NCBI GenBank assembly: GCA_965213775.1
Contig: CBDCAC010000004.1
Coordinates: forward strand, 1,548,234 to 1,612,233
Length of the DNA stretch: 64,000 bases
From: Lichenicoccus sp965213775
Lineage (GTDB): Bacteria; Pseudomonadota; Alphaproteobacteria; Acetobacterales; Acetobacteraceae
Direction: 5' to 3'
Below, in pieces: positions 25,247-33,518 of this stretch. The translations under genes and the position numbers were made by a program. How positions within the stretch are numbered: the stretch's first letter is position 1; each line of letters begins with the position of its first letter. The notes under the pieces were generated by a model. That model did no database searches and had not been told where the DNA came from. It was given only the letters and a program-made list of their open reading frames with translations.

Positions 25247-27127
25247 CTAGTCCTCGAACTTCAGCAGCCGCCCGGCATTGGCCATCACCGCCAGCGTGCC
25301 CAGATTATGGGCAACCGCCGCGATCAGCGCGCCGGCCGCGCCGAGCGCTCCGGTCGAAGCGACGACGATGATGGCGATCGTCCAGCCGAGGCCGAGGCCG
25401 ACATTGACGTGGATGGTTCTCCGGCAGCGCCGGCTGAGCCGGATGCAGGTGGCCAGCCGGCGCAGGTCCCCGGTCATCAGCACCAGGTCCGCCGAGGCCA
25501 GCGCCACGTCGGTGCCCTGGCCGCCCATGGCGATCCCGACCGCGCCCGCGCGCAGCGCCAGCGCGTCGTTGATGCCGTCGCCGACCACCAGCGGCCGGAA
25601 GCCGGCGCGGATCTCCGACAGCACGCAGTCGAGCTTCTGCTGCGGCATCGCCTCGGCGCGCACCGCGGCGATGCCGAGCAGCCCGGCGATGCGCGACGCC
25701 ACCGCGAGCCGGTCGCCGGTCAGCAGCAGCATCCGGTCGAGGCCGAGGCGGCGCAGCCCGTCGAGCGCCTCCAGCGCCTCCGGCCGGGGCTCGTCGGCGA
25801 GCATCAGCCAGCCGGCGAAGCGCCCGCCCACGGCGATGCCGGCGATCGGCCCGTCATGCGGCGGCGGCGGGGGGGCGGCGATACCGAGCGACGCGATCAG
25901 CTCGGGCCGGCCCATGGCGAGGCGCGTCGTGCCGTGCAGCCCGGTCATCCCGGCACCCGACCGCTCGGCCAGCTCGTCGAGCGGCAGGCGCTGCGCCGCC
26001 GGCAGCAGCCCGGCGAGCGCCCGCGACACCGGATGCGTGCTCGCCGCGCCCAGGCTGCCGGCGATCGCGATCAGCTCCGTCCGCTCGAAGCCGGGCTCGG
26101 GACAGGCCTGCGCCAGGCGCAGCGCGCCGAGCGTCAGCGTGCCGGTCTTGTCCAGCACGACCGAGTTCACCCCGGCGAGCTGCTCCAGGAAGGCCACCCC
26201 CTTGACCAGGATGCCGTGTCGGGCGGCGACCGCGATCGCGGCGATCGAGGTCGCCGGTGCGGCGAGCACCAGCGCGCACGGGCAGGAGGCGACCAGGACT
26301 GCGAGCGAAGTGGCGATGCTGCCGTTCACGAACCAGGCGCCGGCGGCGAGCAGCAGCACCAGCACCATGTAGGCGCCGGCATAGCGTTCCAGCAGCCGGG
26401 TCACCGGCGGCTTCGCCCGCTCGGCCTGCTGCATCAGCGCGATCACCCGTCCCAGCGTCGTCGCCTCGCCCACCTTGCCGATCTCGACCGTCAGCAGTCC
26501 CGACAGGTTGATCGAGCCGTCGAGCACCGCGGCACCCGGCTCCACCTCCACCGGCACGGATTCACCGGTCAGCGGCGCGTTGTCGACGCTCGACCGACCG
26601 CTGCGCACGGTGCCGTCGGCTGGGATGCGGTCGCCGGCGCGCAGCTCGATCCGGTCGCCCGCCCGCAGCGCCAGGGTCGAGACCTCCTCGATGCCGCCGT
26701 CGGCCAGCAGGCGTCGCGCGTTCGACCGGGTCAGCCGGCGCAGCGCCTGCAGCGCCTCGTGGGAGCCGAGCAGCGAGCGCTCCTCGAGCACGTGGCCGAC
26801 GGTCATCACCAGGGGCAGCAGGGCTGCGGTGAACAGGTCGCCGGCGGCCCAGGCGGCGATCACGGCGAGGGCGATCAGCTGGTCGGTGAGCCCGTGCAGG
26901 TCGGGGTGGCGCAGGCTGTGCCAGCCGGCGGCGAGTGCGGGCACCGCGACCAGCAGCGCCGCGAGGCCGGCGATCAGCTGCGCCAGCTCCGGCTGGTCGG
27001 GCGGCAGCAGCCGCAGCGCCGCGGCCATCGCCAGCAGCCCGGCGGTGAACATCGCCAGCGTCAGCTGCACCCCGAGCAGCCGGCGCTCCGGCAGGCTCAG
27101 CAGCGGCAGGCCCGTCACGCCGCTCAC
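25247..27127 (-). CDS. P1B-type heavy-metal ATPase lacking an N-terminal metal-binding domain
   Basis: 626 residues from a GTG at 27127 that overlaps the upstream stop (GTGA). Motifs: TGES at about 188, the membrane CPC (SCPCALVLA) at about 282, the phosphorylated aspartate in DKTGT at 326, THPVSRAL (HP locus), and GDGINDALAL near 512. The C-terminal helix reads VAHNLGTLAVMANAGRLL; the H-x-x-G-T pattern recalls P1B-4 transporters, while CPC is more usual in P1B-1/2, so ion specificity is not fixed by motif. No N-terminal ferredoxin-like or histidine-rich domain is present. Last gene of an SmtB-metallothionein-SPFH operon, so zinc (or cadmium/cobalt) export is the likely role. Confidence 0.9.
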   Translation of the reverse strand: MSGVTGLPLLSLPERRLLGVQLTLAMFTAGLLAMAAALRLLPPDQPELAQLIAGLAALLVAVPALAAGWHSLRHPDLHGLTDQLIALAVIAAWAAGDLFTAALLPLVMTVGHVLEERSLLGSHEALQALRRLTRSNARRLLADGGIEEVSTLALRAGDRIELRAGDRIPADGTVRSGRSSVDNAPLTGESVPVEVEPGAAVLDGSINLSGLLTVEIGKVGEATTLGRVIALMQQAERAKPPVTRLLERYAGAYMVLVLLLAAGAWFVNGSIATSLAVLVASCPCALVLAAPATSIAAIAVAARHGILVKGVAFLEQLAGVNSVVLDKTGTLTLGALRLAQACPEPGFERTELIAIAGSLGAASTHPVSRALAGLLPAAQRLPLDELAERSGAGMTGLHGTTRLAMGRPELIASLGIAAPPPPPHDGPIAGIAVGGRFAGWLMLADEPRPEALEALDGLRRLGLDRMLLLTGDRLAVASRIAGLLGIAAVRAEAMPQQKLDCVLSEIRAGFRPLVVGDGINDALALRAGAVGIAMGGQGTDVALASADLVLMTGDLRRLATCIRLSRRCRRTIHVNVGLGLGWTIAIIVVASTGALGAAGALIAAVAHNLGTLAVMANAGRLLKFED

Positions 27128-28164
27128 GGCGCCTGGCCGGGCAGCAGCAGCCGCGACGCGCCGCGCGGATCGATGGCGTCGACCGCGTGCGCCCGGTGCA
27201 GCAGGGCGCGCATGCGCTCGTGGTAGAGGCGCAGCAGCAGCGCCGAGCGCGACGGCGCGTCGACCGCGGCGGCCAGCGCCCGGATCGCCGCGGTGCGGCT
27301 GCTGGCGGCGCTCCTGCGCTCCTCGGCGAGGGCGTTGCTGCCGGCGATCAGGGCGCTGCGATCCTGCTCGGCGCGCTGTCCGGTGCGCTCGGCGCTGCTG
27401 CGCGCGTCGGCGACGTTCTGGTCGGCGAGCTGGGTGGCGACCAGCACCCCGTCGAAGGCGGCCTTGGCGCCGGCCGGCAGCGCGGCGCCCAGGTCGGCGC
27501 GGCTGACCTCGATGCCGATGCCGGCCCCCTGCGAGGCGAGATCGGCCAGCCGCCGATTGATGGCGAGCACCAGGTCGGTGCGCAGCCGCTCCCGCCGGCC
27601 GGCATCGGCCTGCGTCAGGTCCGCACCGGCGCGGCTCACCACCAGCGTGTCGGTGTCGCGGGCGGCGGCGAGCGAGACCAGGGACGCCATCGTCAGCCGG
27701 CGCAGCGCCGCCGGCAGGAGCGCCGCCTGCAGCATGTAGTCCTCCGGCCCGGTGATGCGGTAGAACAGCATCACCGTCAGATGGACGACGCCGTCGGCGG
27801 TCAGGAAGAAGCCGCCGTTGTCGCGCGGGTCGTCGGCGAGGCCGGTCGCGTCGGGCGGTGCCGCGTCGGAGGATCCCGCCGGCCGCAGCGGATAAAAGGC
27901 GAACGGGATCTGACGCTCGGCGCCCGGCAGCGAGACGATCCGCTCCAGCGGGCGCGGCCAGGCGAGCAGCAGGCCGGCCTGCTGTATCCGCGCGACCCTC
28001 CCCAGCCGCAGCACCACGGCGCGGCTGTCGGGCTGCACCTGACGGATGTTGGAGCCGAGCCAGGCCAGGGCGCAGAGCAGCACCAGCCCGAAGACGAAGC
28101 GAAACCCGAGCCGGATCGCCTGCACCCATGGCCCGTCCGGCGGCCCGGCCGCATCGGGCGTCAC
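27124..28164 (-). CDS. SPFH/Band-7 protein (HflK/HflC-like) of a metal operon
   Basis: 346 residues from a GTG at 28164 overlapping the previous stop. One N-terminal membrane helix at about residues 20-40 is followed by QPDSRAVVLRLGRVARIQQAGLL, the opening of an SPFH domain. The domain is interrupted by a 30-residue low-complexity insert, then FFLTADGVVHLTVMLFYRIT. A long alanine/arginine-rich helical region fills the C-terminal half. HflK/HflC proteins form large cage-like assemblies in the membrane around FtsH or other partners. Here the partner may be the adjacent ATPase. This is a divergent copy, not the housekeeping hflK. Confidence 0.75.
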   Translation of the reverse strand: MTPDAAGPPDGPWVQAIRLGFRFVFGLVLLCALAWLGSNIRQVQPDSRAVVLRLGRVARIQQAGLLLAWPRPLERIVSLPGAERQIPFAFYPLRPAGSSDAAPPDATGLADDPRDNGGFFLTADGVVHLTVMLFYRITGPEDYMLQAALLPAALRRLTMASLVSLAAARDTDTLVVSRAGADLTQADAGRRERLRTDLVLAINRRLADLASQGAGIGIEVSRADLGAALPAGAKAAFDGVLVATQLADQNVADARSSAERTGQRAEQDRSALIAGSNALAEERRSAASSRTAAIRALAAAVDAPSRSALLLRLYHERMRALLHRAHAVDAIDPRGASRLLLPGQAP

Positions 28165-29210
28165 CGCCGCGGCCCCGACGCCGGTGGCGCGGGCGCCGGG
28201 GCGGGCTGCGGCGACGCGGCCGGCCCGTCGACGAAGGCGCGGAACGGTGCCGCGTCGGTGCGCAGGATCAGGCGCGTATTGTCGCCCACGATGCCGTCCA
28301 GCGTGTCGAGCGAGCGCAGCAGCGCGTACAGCGACGGGTCGGCGGCGTAGGCGCGGCCGTAGATGTCGGCCGCCTGCAGCCGCGACTGCGCCTCGAGCTG
28401 CGCCGCCTCGGTCCTGGCGTCGGCGACCCGTATCCGCGCGTCGCGGTTCGCGTTCGAGCGGATCTCCGCGGCCGCCCGGTCGCCCTCGGCGGTGCGTCGG
28501 GCGGCGACCGTGTTGCGCTCGGCGGTCATGCGCGCCACCGTCGCCTGCAGCGCGTCGCCGGGCAGCGTCAGCCGCTCGATGCCGACCTGCAGCACGCTGA
28601 TGCCGTAGGTGGCCAGCACCTGCGCGGCGAGCCGGGCCTTCAGGGCACGCTCGAAGGCGTCGAGCTGCACCTTCGAGGGATCGGTGTTGACCAGCTGCGC
28701 CAGATCGAAGCCTGCCGCGGCGATCTCCAGCGACGAGCCGACATAGCTGCGCAGCTGCTCCGCCGCCGCGTCGGGCAGGCGCACGGCGCGCAGGTACTGG
28801 ATGACCGGGCCGGCCTCGGCCGGCACCCGCCACTCGACATAGGCCTGCACCAGGATGCGCAGCCCGTCGCGGGTGCCGACATCGTGCAGCCCGGTGGAGG
28901 TGGAGCGGAGCCGGACATCGACCGGGACCGCGGCCTCGATCGGCGCCGGCCAGCGCAGCACCAGGCCGGGCTGCGTGCAGACCCGCATCGGCCGGCCGAA
29001 GGCGGTGATGACGACCACCTCGCCCGGCTCGACCACCGTCAGGCAGGCGGCCGCGAATGCGATCAGCACCAGCAGCCCGGCCAGGGCGAAGCGTCCGGCG
29101 CGACGCCATGCAATGCCCGCGCGGCTCGCCGCCGCCGCCGCATGCGGCTCGTGGCCAGCCTCGTGGCCCGCTTCATGCTCGTCGTGATGGTGATGATGAT
29201 GTCCGAGCAT
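28161..29210 (-). CDS. HflC-like SPFH protein with histidine-rich N-terminus
   Basis: 349 residues with AGGAG before the ATG. Residues 4-23 contain ten histidines plus acidic residues (HHHHHHDEHEAGHEAGHEPH), a probable cytoplasmic metal-binding tail. One membrane helix follows at about 36-60, then EPGEVVVITAFGRPMRVCTQPG, the start of the SPFH domain, and a helical stretch RTEAAQLEAQSRLQAADIYG typical of HflC. The tail is proline-rich. Presence between an SmtB-regulated metallothionein and a P1B ATPase implies that it binds or delivers zinc to a membrane assembly; that function is inferred, while the family and His tract are plain in the sequence. Confidence 0.82.
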   Translation of the reverse strand: MLGHHHHHHDEHEAGHEAGHEPHAAAAASRAGIAWRRAGRFALAGLLVLIAFAAACLTVVEPGEVVVITAFGRPMRVCTQPGLVLRWPAPIEAAVPVDVRLRSTSTGLHDVGTRDGLRILVQAYVEWRVPAEAGPVIQYLRAVRLPDAAAEQLRSYVGSSLEIAAAGFDLAQLVNTDPSKVQLDAFERALKARLAAQVLATYGISVLQVGIERLTLPGDALQATVARMTAERNTVAARRTAEGDRAAAEIRSNANRDARIRVADARTEAAQLEAQSRLQAADIYGRAYAADPSLYALLRSLDTLDGIVGDNTRLILRTDAAPFRAFVDGPAASPQPAPAPAPPASGPRR

Positions 29211-29218
29211 GCCGGCTC

Positions 29219-31204
29219 CTATGGTGCCGCGAGGCGGGACGGGTCTTCGGACGGCACCGCGGGCGCGCCCTGCGGGCGAAGGTCGATGGTCGGCGCGTCG
29301 CCGCGCTCCAGCCGGTGGTCGATGATCAGCAGCTGCCGGTGCGCGAGGCCAGCACCCAGGCGCTCGAGGCGCCGCTCCATCACGAACGAGGCGCCGTCAC
29401 GGGCGCTGGCGGTGCGATCGGCCTCGAACAGGATCGCCTGGACGCGCGCCTCCACCACCGCCTCGTGCGCCTGGACCAGGGCGAGGTCGCGGCGCTCGGT
29501 GGCCTCGCGGCGCGACTGCGCCTCGCTGGTGCTGGCGAGCCCGCTCTGCTCGGCGATCGCGGTGTGGGCGGCGATCGCGGCGGCCTGCACCGCGTGATAG
29601 GCCGACGCGGCGCCCGGCGGCGGATGCACCGCCTCGACCACCACCGCCATGATGTCGATCCCGGCGCCGCTGCGGTCGAGCTCGTCCTGCAGCGCGCCAC
29701 CGATCGCGCGCGAGAAGCCGCCGCGGTCGGCGCCGAGGATGTCGGGCAGGGTGTGGCCGGCGAAGTAGTGCGCGAGCAGCCGGCTGGTCCTGGACTGCAC
29801 CAGGCGCTGCGGGTCGCCGACGGCGTAGGCCGCCTGCATGGCGGCCCGGTCGGACAGGCCGACGCGATAGACCACGCGCAGGTCGATATCGACGCTCTCG
29901 AAGCTCTGCTGGCCGCGCGACAGGCTCGCCACCAGGTAGGCGGCCTCGTTGGGGTGGGACTGGTCCCACAGGCGGTCCTCGGCGGCGGCGGGCGCCGCCT
30001 CCGGGTCGCCGGGCGATGCCGGGGCCGGCGCCACGGTCGGCGCCGTCGCCGGGCTGGCGGACTCCAGCCGCACGGACTGGTTCCAGAGCCGGTCCGCCAG
30101 GGTCGTGCCGGGAGCGCCCGCCGCCGGCGCGGCGGCGCCGGACGTATCGGCTGCGGTCTGCGACGCCCCGTCGTAGACGATCGGCACGTCGTGCATGACG
30201 CCGAGCTCGACCGGCCGCAACCGGCCGATCGGCCATGGCAGATGGAGGTGCAATCCCGGGCCGAGCACGCCGATCGGATGGCCGAAGCGTTCGTAGATCG
30301 CCCGCTGATCGAGGCGCAGCGCGGTGATGCCGGTCAGGCCCCAGCCCAGCAGCGTCAGCGCGCCGGCGACCGGCGCCGCCGCACCACGTACGAAGCCGAG
30401 CGCCCAGCTGCGCGACAGGTCGATGCCGAGCCAGTCCCGGGCGGTCGCGCCGAGCCGCGGCCGCCGGTCCCATCGCAGCGCCGCCGCGATGCCGCTCACG
30501 GCGACCAGGCGCTCCTGGTTGGGCGGCGGGAACGGCACGAACAGCGTCGCCGCCATCCGCGCCAGCATCTCGGCCGCCACCACGATGCATGGCAGGCAGG
30601 CTAACCTGCCTGCCAGGGCACCGGCGCCGATCCCGCCATAGAGCAGCATGCAGCCCGCGCCGCAGACTAGCAGCACCGCGACCGGCAGCCGCAGCAGGGC
30701 CGCCAGCGCCGGCGCCTCCGGCAGCGCGTCGGGGTCGTGGGCGGCGAGATGACGTTCCAGCACCAGCAGCCCGAAGGCGGCCGCGAGGCAGAGCGCGGCA
30801 CCGGTGGCGTCGCCGCGCGGCGCGATCTCCCAGCCGCCGCCGCGGTTGCCGGCGATGGCGATCGCACACGCGGCCAGGCCGGCGAGCACGCCGGAGACCG
30901 CGACCTGCTGCCAGGTCGCGCGACGACGGGCCCGACGATACGCGGCTTCGGCTGCGCCCGACGGCTCCAGGCCCTCCGCCCGCCGCGCCAGCCGTCGCGC
31001 CAGCGCCAGGCAGCAGGCCCCGGCGAAGCCCGCGGCCGCGAGCGACAGCGCGGCGCCGACGCTCGCCGACATGGCGCGGGCGGCGCCCGGCAGCGGGGCT
31101 GCGAGGACGAGCAGCGCCGCGACGCCGCCCAGCAGCGAGGCCAGCAGCAGCCCGGAGACATGCCGGGCGGCCGCGTTGAAGGCGCTCAACTCATCGAGAC
31201 GCAC
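29219..31204 (-). CDS. HflK-like SPFH protein with N-terminal multi-helix membrane domain
   Basis: 661 residues from a GTG at 31204, the only in-frame start that avoids overlapping the metallothionein gene; a different start cannot be excluded. Residues 1-320 hold about six hydrophobic helices. Then GLTGITALRLDQRAIYERFG and GPGLHLHLPWPIGRLRPVEL are the HflK-type SPFH opening, interrupted by an alanine/proline-rich insert. FESVDIDLRVVYRV, DILGADRGGFSRAIGGALQD and a long helical coil complete the domain. It is about 50 percent longer than housekeeping HflK because of the membrane domain. It likely assembles with the two following SPFH proteins. Confidence 0.75.
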   Translation of the reverse strand: MRLDELSAFNAAARHVSGLLLASLLGGVAALLVLAAPLPGAARAMSASVGAALSLAAAGFAGACCLALARRLARRAEGLEPSGAAEAAYRRARRRATWQQVAVSGVLAGLAACAIAIAGNRGGGWEIAPRGDATGAALCLAAAFGLLVLERHLAAHDPDALPEAPALAALLRLPVAVLLVCGAGCMLLYGGIGAGALAGRLACLPCIVVAAEMLARMAATLFVPFPPPNQERLVAVSGIAAALRWDRRPRLGATARDWLGIDLSRSWALGFVRGAAAPVAGALTLLGWGLTGITALRLDQRAIYERFGHPIGVLGPGLHLHLPWPIGRLRPVELGVMHDVPIVYDGASQTAADTSGAAAPAAGAPGTTLADRLWNQSVRLESASPATAPTVAPAPASPGDPEAAPAAAEDRLWDQSHPNEAAYLVASLSRGQQSFESVDIDLRVVYRVGLSDRAAMQAAYAVGDPQRLVQSRTSRLLAHYFAGHTLPDILGADRGGFSRAIGGALQDELDRSGAGIDIMAVVVEAVHPPPGAASAYHAVQAAAIAAHTAIAEQSGLASTSEAQSRREATERRDLALVQAHEAVVEARVQAILFEADRTASARDGASFVMERRLERLGAGLAHRQLLIIDHRLERGDAPTIDLRPQGAPAVPSEDPSRLAAP

Positions 31205-31275
31205 GCCGCTCGGCTCCGGGTCGTGGTGATCCCGATGCTCGCCTCGGGCATGCGTGGCACTCCGGCCGGCGCCGC

Positions 31276-31446
31276 TCAGCCGTGGCAGCTGCAGCCGGCG
31301 TGATGGCAGCCGGCCTGGTCCGGATGGTGTTCGGCGCAGGTGGCGTCGCAGTAGATGCGGTCGTCGCGGTGCACCCCCTGGGCCGGGTCGAACACGCAGA
31401 TGCAGTCCGCACAGGCGCACTTCACTCGATCGACGGTCACGCTCAT
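31276..31446 (-). CDS. smtA: Bacterial metallothionein, SmtA/BmtA type
   Basis: 56 residues with nine cysteines and six histidines. The N-terminal knot CACADCICVF and the zinc-finger-like IYCDATCAEHH are characteristic of SmtA, followed by GCHHAGCSCHG. It stores zinc (and binds cadmium) in the cytoplasm. Its ATG overlaps the stop codon of the SmtB-like regulator (ATGA), so sensor and buffer are coupled. Metallothioneins of this kind are scattered among bacteria; its place here, first in line with SPFH proteins and an ATPase, is notable. Confidence 0.9.
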   Translation of the reverse strand: MSVTVDRVKCACADCICVFDPAQGVHRDDRIYCDATCAEHHPDQAGCHHAGCSCHG

Positions 31447-31775
31447 GATGTTCGTTCCTGTGTGGTGCCGTCCGCCCCATGCGGCTCGGCCATGTGCTCG
31501 ATCATGTTGGTCAGCATGTCCCGGACGTGGCAGTCGGGGATCGCGTACAGCACCCGCTTGCCCTGCTTGGTCGCGCGCAGCAGGCGCACCGCGCGCAGCA
31601 GACGCAGGTGATGCGAGACCAGCGACTGGCTGATCCCGATCCGTGCGGTGAGCTCGCCCACGCTCAGCGGCCCCTCGAGGCAGCCGACCACCAGCATCAG
31701 TCGGTTCGGCTCGCCGAGCAGCCGGAACATCTCGGAGAGCTGGCTGTTCTGGTCCGGGGACAGCATCACACACAC
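31443..31775 (-). CDS. smtB: ArsR/SmtB-family zinc-sensing repressor
   Basis: 110 residues. Winged-helix ArsR protein with the recognition region LTARIGISQSLVSHHLRLLR. The last helix contains DCHVRDMLTNMIEHMAE, an exact fit to the alpha-5 zinc site D-x-H-x10-H-x2-E of SmtB/CzrA, so zinc sensing is well supported. A CxC-type alpha-3N site is not evident. The ATG at 31775 lies inside a palindrome; a second ATG at 31766 is possible. It probably represses its own operon, smtB-smtA-three SPFH genes-P1B ATPase. Confidence 0.9.
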   Translation of the reverse strand: MCVMLSPDQNSQLSEMFRLLGEPNRLMLVVGCLEGPLSVGELTARIGISQSLVSHHLRLLRAVRLLRATKQGKRVLYAIPDCHVRDMLTNMIEHMAEPHGADGTTQERTS

Positions 31776-31819
31776 ATCGACACCTGTTCATGTGTATGCT
31801 CGTCTTGCGGCGGTGGCAA
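31772..31819 (-). promoter_or_regulatory. smtB promoter and SmtB-type operator
   Basis: On the transcript strand a -35-like TTGCCA (31819-31814), a 17-base spacer and a -10-like TACACA (31796-31791) precede the gene. An inverted repeat ACACAT-N12-ATGTGT (31772-31795) overlaps the -10 and start region. The left half reads ACACATGAACAG, as in the cyanobacterial smt operator as I remember it. Repressor occupancy would block polymerase; binding is inferred. Confidence 0.65.
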
Positions 31820-31845
31820 GCCTGCTGCGCCGACGCAGGCCGTGC

Positions 31846-32643
31846 TCAGGCGCCGAAGCCGCGCCCGGCCACCAGGCAGCACAGCCCGTACAGCGCGGCA
31901 CTCAGCGCGGTGATCCAGAACGAGGCCGGCCAGTCGGTCAGCCAGGCGAGGCCGATGCCGCCCCAGGCCTCGGCGAGGGCGAAGCTCGCCGACAGCAGCA
32001 GGCCGCTGCCGAGGCGGATGGTCAGGCGCTGCGCCGCGGCGGCCGGACCCACCATCAGGGTGAACACCAGCAGCACGCCGACGATCTGGGCGCAGCCGGC
32101 GGTGGCCAGCGCCACCAGCGACAGGAACAGGGCGGAGACCAGCCGCATCGGCACGCCCTTCGCCTCGGCCAGCTCCGGCTGCAGGGTGGCGAACAGCAGC
32201 GGCCGGGCGATGGCGCACAGCCCCGCCAGGCTGAGCAGGCCCAGGCCGACCAGGCTCCACACGGTCGCCATGTCGACGCCGAACACGTTGCCGAACAGCA
32301 GCGCGGTGGCCTGGCTGGCATAGGCGGTGAAGAAATGCAGGAACAGCAGGCCGAGCCCGAGTGCGGTGGACAGCACCAGCCCGATCGCGACGTCGCGGCC
32401 GGCCAGGCGCTCGCCGAGCAGTCCCATGCCGACCCCTGCCGCCACGGTGATCGTCACCAGGCCCCAGAGCGGCGAGATCCCGAGCAGCACCGCGCCGGTG
32501 GCCCCGGTGAAGCCCACGTGCGACAGCGCGTGGCCGGCGAAGGTCTGGCCGCGCAGCACCAGGAAGAAGCCGATCAGGCCGGCCGTCAGCGCCACGATGC
32601 CGCCGGCGGCGAAGGCGTGCCGCATGAAGTCGTAGTCCAGCAT
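31846..32643 (-). CDS. znuB: Zinc ABC transporter permease
   Basis: 265 residues from the ATG at 32643; a TTG at 32652 that overlaps the znuC stop is an alternative. About eight hydrophobic helices, beginning MRHAFAAGGIVALTAGLIGF and including GHALSHVGFTGATGAVLLG, typical of the ABC-3 family of metal permeases (ZnuB, MntB). With ZnuC and ZnuA it imports zinc across the inner membrane. Zur gene and Zur-like boxes next to the operon favour zinc over manganese. Third gene of the znuACB operon; its end is 70 bp from the smtB start. Confidence 0.9.
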   Translation of the reverse strand: MLDYDFMRHAFAAGGIVALTAGLIGFFLVLRGQTFAGHALSHVGFTGATGAVLLGISPLWGLVTITVAAGVGMGLLGERLAGRDVAIGLVLSTALGLGLLFLHFFTAYASQATALLFGNVFGVDMATVWSLVGLGLLSLAGLCAIARPLLFATLQPELAEAKGVPMRLVSALFLSLVALATAGCAQIVGVLLVFTLMVGPAAAAQRLTIRLGSGLLLSASFALAEAWGGIGLAWLTDWPASFWITALSAALYGLCCLVAGRGFGA

Positions 32644-32648
32644 GGCGA

Positions 32649-33494
32649 TCAACCGCGTGATCCGCCGATGCCGCGCCCGGGCGACGCCCCGCTCAGCGGC
32701 CGCGCATGCGAGTGCCGGTGCGCGTCGCGCTCGACGTCGTGGCCGTCCGACATCACGAAGATGCGCCCGTGCAGCCGCACCACCTCCATCGGCGCGCCGT
32801 ACAGCCGCGACAGCACCGGCGCGGTGATGACCTCCTCGACGCTGCCGAGGCTGGCCTGCCCGCCGCCCAGGTACAGCACCCGGTCGAGCGCGCCGAGCAG
32901 CGGGTTGAGCTCGTGGGCGCTGAACAGCACGGTGATGCCGAGCTCGCGCTGCAGCCGGCGCACCAGGGCGACCACCTCGCCCTGCCGGTGCGGATCGAGC
33001 GAGATCAGCGGCTCGTCCAGCAGCAGCAGGCGCGGACGGCCGAGCAGGCTCTGCGCCAGCAGCAGCCGCTGGCGCTCGCCGCCGGAGAGTTCGCCCAGCG
33101 GCCGGTCGGCGAGGGCGCTCGCATCCACCAGTGCCAGGGCCGCGTCGACCTCGCGTCGCGTCGCGGCGTCGAGCCGCGGCAGGCCCCAGCGGGCGCCGCC
33201 CGCGACCGCCTCGACGAAGCTGCGGCCGCTCAGGCGGAACCCGCCCACGCTGCGCAGCTGCGGCACGTAGCCGACCAGGGGATTGCCGCGACGCACCGGC
33301 TCGCCGAGCACCAGGATGCCGCCCTCCGCGGGCGGGATCAGGCCGAGCACGGCGCGCATCAGCGTGGTCTTGCCGGCGCCGTTCGGTCCCAGCACGCCGA
33401 CGAACTCGCGATCGGCGATCTCCAGGCTGATGCGCGACAGAACCGACCGGCCGCCCAGCCGCAGGGTGACGCCGCGCAGCGCGATCGAGCTCAT
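32649..33494 (-). CDS. znuC: Zinc ABC transporter ATP-binding protein
   Basis: 281 residues. Walker A GPNGAGKTT near residue 36, signature LSGGERQRLLLAQSLL, Walker B RLLLLDEPLISLD, and the switch histidine in FSAHELN. The C-terminal 35 residues include DGHDVERDAHRHSHARP with several histidines, as in other ZnuC proteins, perhaps for metal sensing. It energises ZnuB. It starts 24 bp after znuA and overlaps the permease region. Confidence 0.93.
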   Translation of the reverse strand: MSSIALRGVTLRLGGRSVLSRISLEIADREFVGVLGPNGAGKTTLMRAVLGLIPPAEGGILVLGEPVRRGNPLVGYVPQLRSVGGFRLSGRSFVEAVAGGARWGLPRLDAATRREVDAALALVDASALADRPLGELSGGERQRLLLAQSLLGRPRLLLLDEPLISLDPHRQGEVVALVRRLQRELGITVLFSAHELNPLLGALDRVLYLGGGQASLGSVEEVITAPVLSRLYGAPMEVVRLHGRIFVMSDGHDVERDAHRHSHARPLSGASPGRGIGGSRG

Positions 33495-33518
33495 CGGGCG
33501 GCGTTCATCGGGGTGCGC

